Both the position numbers and the translations under genes were made by a program. From positions 1 through 47,655 of the forward strand of contig JAFVXH010000004.1 in assembly GCA_017501225.1 (NCBI GenBank): a stretch of 47,655 bases of DNA. Reading direction: 5' to 3'. Shown here piece after piece: positions 40,947 to 47,655 of this stretch. Positions within the stretch are counted from its first letter, which is position 1. Each line of letters begins with the position of its first letter. Origin of the DNA: Clostridia bacterium. Its GTDB lineage: Bacteria; Bacillota; Clostridia; Oscillospirales; CAG-272. Under the pieces are notes generated by a model. The model ran no database searches. It saw only the letters and a list, made by a program, of their open reading frames with translations, and was not told the DNA's origin.

Positions 40947-40964
40947 GTAGAAAATTTGAAAAAA

Positions 40965-42347
40965 TCAGATCAAATTGTAATTGATTGCAACGTTTTTGAT
41001 GCTGGGAGCACCCGCGAGCACCTTTTCGTCCACGTAGATCTCGGGGAAGTAGGTCTCGCAACGCTCCAAAAAGAGCTTTTCGATCAGGTTCGAATTGAAG
41101 TTCTCAAACCAGGTTTCGTTTGCGGGAAGGGAATATGCCTTTTCGGTAAAGGGATATTTCTTGATGACGTGATAGCCGTAGGGAGAAGGAACCAGCGCGA
41201 CGTCGCCGTCCTGCATCTGATCCAGCTTTTCAATGATCTCGGACAGATATGCCGAATCCGAGCCCGAGGCAGCAAAATCGACGTTGCGGTCGATATAGTA
41301 TCCGTCTGGGTGCTGCTCCAGATCGTTTTGCGGGGTGATCTCCTTGCCGATCGCGATCTCAAACTCCTCGTAGCTCTTGCCCGTCAGCTCCTCGGTCAGT
41401 GCGTTTGCACGCGCCTCCAGTGCCTTTTTTTCCTCCTCAGTCATTTCCACGATCTGATATTGCGTCGAGTTTTCCACCATCAAATAGGAGGGCGAGCCGT
41501 TTGCCTTGTTGTAAGCGATGGTCTTGTACTCGCCGTCATTGACAAAGTAGACGGTATCTCCGTTCTTATCCTTGATCACGCTTCCGTCCTCATTATATCC
41601 TACGACGCCGTTGTGCGTGTCATAGTAGACGTGGTCGCGCATCGAGCCCTCGGTGTAGTAGTAGACGGTATCACCGTTTGCGTCGGTTTCGGTCTTGTAG
41701 TTGTAGGTGGGGAGGAAGATCTGACGGAAGTGAACGTAGTTTTCCTTCATATGATCGGTCTTGATGTCGTCACCGATCAGTCCCGCGTTCTCGCCAAAGA
41801 GTGCGTTTTGTACCGCGGTCACCTTTTTCTCCAGAAGGTATGCATCCTTCAGCATATTATAATTGACGCCAAAGCCCGCAAGATAGGAGTTGAGCTTGGT
41901 CTTCGAGCCTCCGCCGTCCGTACGCACCAGCTCGTCCAAGCGCTGCTGCACGTCCTCAAGATCGGCGTTCGTCAATTGCAGATCCATCTGCTCAAACAGA
42001 TAGAGCGAAACAAGATAGGTGCGGCAGTTGGTCAGGATGTTCTGATGGTAGTACTGATCCAGCGTCATGACGGTATCTCCCTCAAACTTGGAGGTATAAT
42101 TCCAGAACGCCTGACTTTCGGGGCCGACACCGTTGTTGGTGTAGCCGCCGTTGTAAAGCACGCCCTTCATGCGGCAGAGGAAAAGCTCGTACAGATTGAC
42201 CGAGAGCGTGACCTTGATGCCGTCCTTTTCCAGCTTCATCAGCGTTTTTCCCTGATTTGCGCATGCTGCAAACGAGCACACGAGCAGGGAGATCATCAAA
42301 AGCAAGGACAGAATGCGCGCTGAGTGGCGCAAAAACGTCTTTTTCAT
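40965..42347 (-). CDS. PrsA/SurA-like foldase lipoprotein
   Basis: 460 aa from the ATG at 42345-42347 after AAAGGA. Signal peptide with lipobox SFAAC. The N-terminal half is helical (LNSYLAGFGVNYNMLKDAYLLEKK is the SurA/PrsA chaperone-type helix). The C-terminal part ends in VPSPYGYHVIKK, the closing strand of parvulin-type peptidyl-prolyl isomerase domains. A YYYTEGSMRDHVYYDTHNGVVGY insert is unusual. Family knowledge: folds secreted proteins outside the membrane. Order prsA-mfd-pth is common in Clostridia. Confidence 0.88.
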   Translation of the reverse strand: MKKTFLRHSARILSLLLMISLLVCSFAACANQGKTLMKLEKDGIKVTLSVNLYELFLCRMKGVLYNGGYTNNGVGPESQAFWNYTSKFEGDTVMTLDQYYHQNILTNCRTYLVSLYLFEQMDLQLTNADLEDVQQRLDELVRTDGGGSKTKLNSYLAGFGVNYNMLKDAYLLEKKVTAVQNALFGENAGLIGDDIKTDHMKENYVHFRQIFLPTYNYKTETDANGDTVYYYTEGSMRDHVYYDTHNGVVGYNEDGSVIKDKNGDTVYFVNDGEYKTIAYNKANGSPSYLMVENSTQYQIVEMTEEEKKALEARANALTEELTGKSYEEFEIAIGKEITPQNDLEQHPDGYYIDRNVDFAASGSDSAYLSEIIEKLDQMQDGDVALVPSPYGYHVIKKYPFTEKAYSLPANETWFENFNSNLIEKLFLERCETYFPEIYVDEKVLAGAPSIKNVAINYNLI

Positions 42348-42408
42348 ACGGTTGTTCCTTTCTTTTTTGGGGCACTGCATTCATTATACACCATTTTGCA
42401 GGATTTGT

Positions 42409-45400
42409 CTATGCCTTTTCGTTGCGGATTTCGAGATATTTTTCAAACATTTTGTAAACCGTGCCGAGCACGTCCTCGCCCTTTTGCGCGCGGTAGCAAA
42501 CGTGACCGCCCCCCGCGACCAGAATGCGCAGTCTTGCGGGGAAGAGATCTGCGAGCTGTGACCAGATATCAAAATCCAGCTCCTTGGGATAAATGTGGAT
42601 CTCGTTGCCCTCCTGACGCAACGTCAGGATCGCGCAGCGAACGGCGGTGTTGTGAATGAGCGAGATCTGCAACAGATTCTGCGTTGGAATGGGAAGATCG
42701 CCGTAGCGGTCGATCAGCTCATCCGTCACGTCCTCCAGATCCTGCTCCGTTGTGATCAGGGCGATCTTTTTGTAGAGCGCCATGCGTTGCGCGGGGTAGG
42801 GGACGTATTTTTCGGGGAGGTAAGCGTCGTAATTCAGAGATACGGTGCATTCGACCTCGCTCTCCTCCGTCGGGGCTGCCTCGCCCTTTTCCTCCAGCAC
42901 CGCGCGGTTCAAAAGCTTCATATACAAATCGTATCCGATGGCGTCGAGATGCCCGTGCTGCTGCGCGCCGAGCAGATTTCCCGCGCCGCGGATCTCCATG
43001 TCGCGCAAAGCAATCTTAAAGCCCGCTCCGAATTCGGCGTATTCGCGAATTGCCTCCAGTCGCTTTTGCGCGATCTCGGGAATGGAACGGAAGGGGGGAT
43101 AGGTGAAATACGCGTAGGCACGGCGCGAGGAGCGTCCGATACGTCCTCTGATCTGGTGAAGCTGAGAGAGCCCGAGTCTGTGCGCATTGCTTACGATCAG
43201 CGTGTTGGCGTTCGGGATATCCACGCCGGTTTCAATGATGGTCGAGCAGACCAGGATGTCGATCTCGCCCGAGAGCATCTGCTCCCAGATCTTTTCCAGA
43301 TCCTCCTTGTCCATCTTGCCGTGCGCGACAGTGATGCGCGCCTCGGGGATCATGGCGGACAGACGTGCCGCGACCTCGCCAATGGTTTCCACGATATTGT
43401 GCAGATAGAAAACCTGTCCTCCGCGACGGAGCTCCTTGCGGATCGCTTCCTCCACGATCAGCTCGTCGTATTCCAGCACGTAGGTTTGTACGGGTAAGCG
43501 GTCGATGGGAGCATCATCCAGGATGGAGATGTCGCGGATGCCGCCCATCGCCATATTCAGGGTGCGGGGAATGGGGGTTGCGGAGAGCGAGAGAACGTCC
43601 ACGCCGGAGGAGATCTGCTTGAGCTTCTCCTTTTGCGCGACGCCAAAGCGTTGCTCCTCGTCTACGATCACAAGCCCTAAGTCGTGGAAACGGATATCCT
43701 TGGACAAAAGACGGTGCGTGCCGACGATGATATCGACCTCGCCGCGCTCCAAGCGGCGGAGCGTTGCGCTTTGCTGCCCCGAGGTACGGAAGCGCGAGAT
43801 CATATCGACATTGACGGCAAATGCACGCATGCGGCTGACGATGGTCTGATAATGCTGAAGTGCCAGAAGCGTTGTGGGAACTAAGATCGCCACCTGCTTT
43901 CCGCCAAGCACCGCCTTGTATGCCGCGCGGAGCGCGACCTCGGTTTTTCCGTATCCGACGTCACCGCACAAAAGGCGGTCCATGGGAACCGGGCGGATCA
44001 TATCCTTTTTGATCTCGTCGGCGGCTTGCAGCTGACTCTCGGTTTCCTCGTATTCAAACGCCTCCTCAAAGTCCCTTTGATAGCGGTCATCGGCAGGGAA
44101 TGCGTGACCTGGCTTGCGCATGCGCTCGGCGTACAGACGGATCAGATCCTTTGCCATATCCTTGACGGCTGCCTTGGCGCGCGCCTTGGATTTCTTCCAG
44201 GATTCGCCGCCCATCTTGGAGAGCTTGACGGTGCCGTCGTCGGCGTGCGCGCCGATATACTTGGAAACCTTCTCCAGCTTTTCAACGGGAAGGAAGAGCT
44301 TGTCGCTTCCGGCGTACTGGATGCCGATATAGTCCTTTGTCACGCCCTCGCAGGTCAGTGCCGTAATTCCCGTGTAGCGACCGATGCCGTAGATCTCGTG
44401 CACCACGTAGTCACCGACCTCAAGGTCGTTGTAGGAGAGAATGCTTTTTGCGGTCTTCTTTTTCCGCTTGCGAAGCACGCTGCGACCGGAGAAGCTCAGT
44501 CCTCCGCCTCTTGCGTCGGGCAGGCAGGAAAGAATCACCACGCGGGGAACGGGAAGCTCAAACCCGGGCAAGAGCTCCTTCCAAAGCACGCAAACGCTGC
44601 CTCGCTCCATATCGGCAAGGGAATCGGGGGCGGGAACCACGATAAAATCCCGCTCTGTCATCGCCTGCTCCAGGGAGGCTGCCATGGCTTGGTTTTCGGC
44701 AAGCACGATGCAGCGGTATCCTCCTACGACGTAGCCGTGCAGATCCTCAAAAAAGAGGGATTCGTTCTCCGCATAGGAAACGGTGTGGCGCGAGCGGAAG
44801 CCGAACAGCCCTGCAAGCCGCTTGTCACTGACGTTGTAGGCGATCGAATCGACGTGCAGGGTGACGTTGGCGTCGCAGAAGCTCCAAAGAGCGCTCTCGT
44901 CCTTTGCGTAGCTTGCGTATTTGGAGGAGATGGTTCCCCCCTCCAAAAGGTCGATCACGGATTGATTTAAGTGCCAGACCGATGCCTTGATGCGATCCGC
45001 TACGGCGTTGCTTCCGCGCAGAAGGACCAGCGTTTTTTGTGAGAAATAATCGAGAAGGGAAGCCTTCTCTGGATAGATCAAGGAGATATATTTGTCTAAA
45101 AAGTGCAGGGTACTGCCACCGTCGGAAAAGGTGTCGAGCGCTGCCTTTTCCTGAACCAGCACCTCAAGTGCTCGCTCGTCGCTCGTTGCGCGGAACTGTG
45201 CCGAGATCGCCTTTTTCAAGCGTTCAACGGAAGCTTCGTCGACCAAAAGCTCGCGTGCGGGGGTGAAGGATGCCGATGCGATCGAGCGAAGCATTCTTTG
45301 CGTATCGGTGTCAAACAGTCCCATACGGTCGATCTCATCGCCAAAGAATTCAATACGCAGAGCGTGCGCGCCGCTTTCCCGAGCTCCGTCGGTGTCGCAG

Positions 45401-45987
45401 AATTGCGCGTAAGGAGGGAATACGTCCACGATTCCTCCGCGGAGCGCGAACTGTCCGGGGCTGTCTACCATATCCACGCGCACAAAGCCCGCGTCCAGAA
45501 GATGCCCCGAAAGCGTCTGCGGATCAAGCGTATCGGTCTGCGTGATGTTCAGCATCGCGCCCATCAGGCGGTCCTTGGGGACGGTAAAGCCGAGAGCGGC
45601 GTCGGGAGTGGTGATGACGACGTCGTACTCGCCCTGCGCGATCCCGGACAACACGCGAAGCCTCTCATGCTCGTACTCATGGGAGGCGGTGATGTTATAG
45701 AAGGTGAGGTCGCGCGCGATATAGAACGCGGCGCGCAAGCCCTGCTGCTCAAGGGTCTGGCACAGACGGACACAGTCCTTTTCCTCGGCGCAAAGCAGCA
45801 GAGCGCATTCTCCGCCCCGGAGTGCTTTGCTGTCCTCAAGGATCGAAACGAGGAACGCGTCGGACGCGCCGTCGCACAGACCGCTTGCGAGAATGGGGAG
45901 AGGATTGGTACGGAAGACCTGTCCCAGTGTGCGCAGCAGCTGCTGATATTCCGTATCGTGACGGATGCTTTCGGTTAAAATACTCAT
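42409..45987 (-). CDS. mfd: Transcription-repair coupling factor
   Basis: 1192 aa, normal length. N-terminal UvrB-like part (to about 400), RNA-polymerase-interacting CarD-like domain (SYNDLEVGDYVVHEIYGIGRYTGI, about 515-590), RecG-like translocase with Walker A LLCGDVGYGKTEVALRA, DEEQ box VIVDEEQRFGV, SATPIPRTLNMA, QIRGRIGRSSRRAYAYF, then the TRCF C-terminal domain. It removes stalled RNA polymerase and recruits UvrA. It lies 21 bp after pth and is probably co-transcribed with it. Confidence 0.97.
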   Translation of the reverse strand: MSILTESIRHDTEYQQLLRTLGQVFRTNPLPILASGLCDGASDAFLVSILEDSKALRGGECALLLCAEEKDCVRLCQTLEQQGLRAAFYIARDLTFYNITASHEYEHERLRVLSGIAQGEYDVVITTPDAALGFTVPKDRLMGAMLNITQTDTLDPQTLSGHLLDAGFVRVDMVDSPGQFALRGGIVDVFPPYAQFCDTDGARESGAHALRIEFFGDEIDRMGLFDTDTQRMLRSIASASFTPARELLVDEASVERLKKAISAQFRATSDERALEVLVQEKAALDTFSDGGSTLHFLDKYISLIYPEKASLLDYFSQKTLVLLRGSNAVADRIKASVWHLNQSVIDLLEGGTISSKYASYAKDESALWSFCDANVTLHVDSIAYNVSDKRLAGLFGFRSRHTVSYAENESLFFEDLHGYVVGGYRCIVLAENQAMAASLEQAMTERDFIVVPAPDSLADMERGSVCVLWKELLPGFELPVPRVVILSCLPDARGGGLSFSGRSVLRKRKKKTAKSILSYNDLEVGDYVVHEIYGIGRYTGITALTCEGVTKDYIGIQYAGSDKLFLPVEKLEKVSKYIGAHADDGTVKLSKMGGESWKKSKARAKAAVKDMAKDLIRLYAERMRKPGHAFPADDRYQRDFEEAFEYEETESQLQAADEIKKDMIRPVPMDRLLCGDVGYGKTEVALRAAYKAVLGGKQVAILVPTTLLALQHYQTIVSRMRAFAVNVDMISRFRTSGQQSATLRRLERGEVDIIVGTHRLLSKDIRFHDLGLVIVDEEQRFGVAQKEKLKQISSGVDVLSLSATPIPRTLNMAMGGIRDISILDDAPIDRLPVQTYVLEYDELIVEEAIRKELRRGGQVFYLHNIVETIGEVAARLSAMIPEARITVAHGKMDKEDLEKIWEQMLSGEIDILVCSTIIETGVDIPNANTLIVSNAHRLGLSQLHQIRGRIGRSSRRAYAYFTYPPFRSIPEIAQKRLEAIREYAEFGAGFKIALRDMEIRGAGNLLGAQQHGHLDAIGYDLYMKLLNRAVLEEKGEAAPTEESEVECTVSLNYDAYLPEKYVPYPAQRMALYKKIALITTEQDLEDVTDELIDRYGDLPIPTQNLLQISLIHNTAVRCAILTLRQEGNEIHIYPKELDFDIWSQLADLFPARLRILVAGGGHVCYRAQKGEDVLGTVYKMFEKYLEIRNEKA

Positions 45988-46008
45988 CGTATTTCCTTGC
46001 TTCGTGTA

Positions 46009-46650
46009 TTAGTCGGGGGTGTGGGAGTTGCAGATCTGCATGGCGGCGTCCCACTCGTCCGCGAGATATTTCAGGATCCCTGCGTGGACGTCGTCAAAGG
46101 AGCCGATCAGGCGCTTGTATTCCGCGTCGGTAAAATTCGATAGCACCCAAGCGGCAAGATCGTAGTCGGGATGGGGCTTTGCTCCTACGCCGAAGCGCAG
46201 GCGGGGAAAGGCGTCCGTGCCAAGGCAGGTGATGATATCCTTCAGACCGTTGTGACCGCCTGCACTGCCGTCACGGCGAAGGCGGAGTCTTCCGGCGTCG
46301 CGCGTGATATCGTCGGATAAGACCAGAATGTTTTTGGCAGGGATCTTATAGAACGCGGCTGCCTCCTGCACCGCAAGGCCGGATGCGTTCATCATGGTCT
46401 GGGGCTTGAGAAGCAGAACGTGATGACCGCCCATCTGCACCTCCGCGCAAAGCGAATGAAAGCGCGAGCGGGTGAGAGCGGCGCCATAGGCGTTTGCCAG
46501 ATGGTCGATCGCCAGGAAGCCCGCGTTGTGACGGGTTCTTACGTATTTATCCCCCGGATTTCCAAGTCCCACGATCACGTGTGTGACGGGGGTAGGGGAG
46601 GTTGTTTCCTTTTTCTCGATCTGGCGGAAAAGATCAAAAATATTTGCCAT
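46009..46650 (-). CDS. pth: Peptidyl-tRNA hydrolase
   Basis: 213 aa from the ATG at 46648-46650 after GGAG; an upstream extension of the frame runs through the leader and is rejected. VGLGNPGDKYVRTRHNAGF (catalytic His in RHNAGF), LLKPQTMMNASG, VLSDDITRDAGRLRLRRDGSAGGHNGLKDI and RFGVGAKP are the family blocks. About 20 residues precede the usual N-terminus. It frees tRNA from peptidyl-tRNA that has dropped off ribosomes. Confidence 0.96.
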   Translation of the reverse strand: MANIFDLFRQIEKKETTSPTPVTHVIVGLGNPGDKYVRTRHNAGFLAIDHLANAYGAALTRSRFHSLCAEVQMGGHHVLLLKPQTMMNASGLAVQEAAAFYKIPAKNILVLSDDITRDAGRLRLRRDGSAGGHNGLKDIITCLGTDAFPRLRFGVGAKPHPDYDLAAWVLSNFTDAEYKRLIGSFDDVHAGILKYLADEWDAAMQICNSHTPD

Positions 46651-46756
46651 GCCACGTTCTCCGTTTCGGTGATTTTTACAGTTCCTCAAACAACGCAAAA
46701 GGCGCCCGATTGCACAGCAATCGACCGCAACGAAAGGCTTTTTAAGGTTCGAACAT

Positions 46757-46785
46757 ATTATACAATGAAAAAGACCTTCTGTCAA
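46757..46785 (-). promoter_or_regulatory. Promoter of pth-mfd
   Basis: Minus strand TTGACA (46780-46785), 17-bp spacer, TATAAT (46757-46762), about 105 bp before the pth ATG. The leader includes a small GATTGC/GCAATC hairpin (46708-46722). Confidence 0.88.
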
Positions 46786-46857
46786 CGAATTTTGATAGAT
46801 TGACTATTTGTTCACAAAATATTTACACATAACTTTTTGGTAAACCTGAAAAAACTA

Positions 46858-46886
46858 TGGAAAAAAGGAAAAAAATGTGTTATAAT
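46858..46886 (+). promoter_or_regulatory. Probable promoter of ppdK
   Basis: TATAAT at 46881-46886 with a weak -35 TGGAAA (46858-46863, 17-bp spacer). A leader of about 90 bases follows, with a GCAAAAA/TTTTTGC hairpin and a CGGT/ACCG hairpin. Confidence 0.65.
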
Positions 46887-46983
46887 ATCATGTACTGTGC
46901 GGTCGTATGGCAAAAACGGCTTTTTGCTGTGCCTGCACGGTGGAACCGTCAAAAAAACATTGATATAATGGAGGATTTCAAAC

Positions 46984-47655
46984 ATGGCAAAAAAGTATTG
47001 CTATCTGTTTACCGAGGGTAACGCAAGCATGCGTGAGCTTCTCGGAGGCAAAGGCGCAAACCTCGCGGAGATGACCAACATCGGTCTTCCTGTACCTCAG
47101 GGCTTCACCATTTCTACCGAGGCCTGCACGCAGTATTATGAGGACGGCAAGCGCATCAACGATGATATCATGGCAGAAATCATGACCTACATCGTTAAGA
47201 TGGAGGAGGTTACCGGCAAGAAGTTCGGTGACAAGGAGAACCCCCTGCTGGTTTCGGTTCGTTCCGGTGCTCGCGCATCCATGCCCGGTATGATGGATAC
47301 CATCCTCAACCTCGGCTTGAACGAGGAGGTTGTTGAGGTTTTGTCCAAGAAGTCCGGCAATCCCCGTTGGGCTTGGGACTGCTACAGAAGATTTATCCAG
47401 ATGTACTCCGACGTCGTTATGGAGGTTGGTAAGAAGTACTTTGAGGAGCTCATCGATAAGATGAAGGAAGAGAAGGGCGTAAAGCTTGACGTTGAGCTGA
47501 CCGCTGACGACCTCAAGGAGCTCGCTTCTCAGTTCAAGGCTGAGTACAAGGCAAAGATCGGCACCGATTTCCCCGCAGACCCCAAGGAGCAGCTCCTGGG
47601 TGCTGTCAAGGCAGTCTTCCGTTCTTGGGACAACCCCCGTGCGAACGTTTACAGA
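46984..47655 (+). CDS. ppdK: Pyruvate, phosphate dikinase (3' partial)
   Basis: The first 224 residues only; the gene runs off the right edge. ATG 46984 follows [32 protein letters not shown] (N-terminal nucleotide domain), [12 protein letters not shown] and [25 protein letters not shown] (ATP-grasp loop) identify it. It interconverts phosphoenolpyruvate and pyruvate with ATP/AMP and phosphate, a glycolytic enzyme in many anaerobic Clostridia. Codon use is very regular, as in highly expressed genes. Confidence 0.97.
   Translation, partial: MAKKYCYLFTEGNASMRELLGGKGANLAEMTNIGLPVPQGFTISTEACTQYYEDGKRINDDIMAEIMTYIVKMEEVTGKKFGDKENPLLVSVRSGARASMPGMMDTILNLGLNEEVVEVLSKKSGNPRWAWDCYRRFIQMYSDVVMEVGKKYFEELIDKMKEEKGVKLDVELTADDLKELASQFKAEYKAKIGTDFPADPKEQLLGAVKAVFRSWDNPRANVYR

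Noticed and set aside
40791..42323. 510-aa open frame antisense to the PrsA-like gene and riboswitch
   Set aside because: It overlaps a clear TPP riboswitch and a lipoprotein with signal peptide; the frame has no recognisable domain.

Overview
The window reads as a chromosome segment from a gut-type anaerobic Firmicute of class Clostridia. This rests on the anaerobic ribonucleotide reductase pair nrdD/nrdG, the IspH-ribosomal protein S1 fusion seen in Clostridia, pyruvate phosphate dikinase, an Agr-type GHKL/LytTR two-component pair, and strong AGGAGG ribosome binding sites throughout. The species cannot be named from sequence alone.

The left third (about 1-15300) has lower GC (hand counts of a few lines give about 38-52 %) than the rest (about 60 % in the lines counted), and it looks accessory. 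It stops next to a tRNA-Pro gene whose 3' end is duplicated as a 21-bp direct repeat, as at integration sites. It holds a LytTR response regulator and GHKL kinase, then a long collinear set of genes: a fused substrate-binding/permease protein, an ABC ATPase with an extra C-terminal domain, a STAS antagonist, a membrane PP2C phosphatase, an RsbW-like kinase, a second complete ABC importer whose ATPase carries the same extra domain, a third solute-binding protein, a sigma-region-4-like protein, four small GG-leader peptides and a radical SAM/SPASM maturase. The extra ATPase domain looks like a degenerate RsbW/GHKL ATPase. That suggests nutrient import, partner-switching signalling and a ribosomally made, modified peptide (RiPP) are wired together. 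This is the strongest candidate for an undescribed system. A four-helix-bundle ORF framed by 30-bp inverted repeats sits inside the set.

From 15.5 to 30 kb the content is core metabolism: nth, nrdDG (behind two NrdR-like boxes 32 bp apart that overlap the promoter), a DtxR/MntR-type repressor, an RpiR-type regulator, a BaiN/HI0933-like flavoprotein, cmk, ispH-S1, nagA, two membrane proteins and rmlABC without rmlD.

From 30 to 38.8 kb lies a tandem array of five paralogous family-1-type solute-binding lipoproteins with no permease or ATPase beside them. Each has its own promoter and terminator, and all five share an upstream ACAATT-N14-TTGT dyad at an almost fixed distance from the -35 box, so they are probably under one regulator.

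The right end carries, on the minus strand, a lipoprotein, the RNase P RNA, a TPP riboswitch with a ThiT-type thiamine transporter, a PrsA-like foldase, mfd and pth. On the plus strand the start of ppdK runs off the window. No CRISPR array, rRNA or intact insertion sequence was seen.
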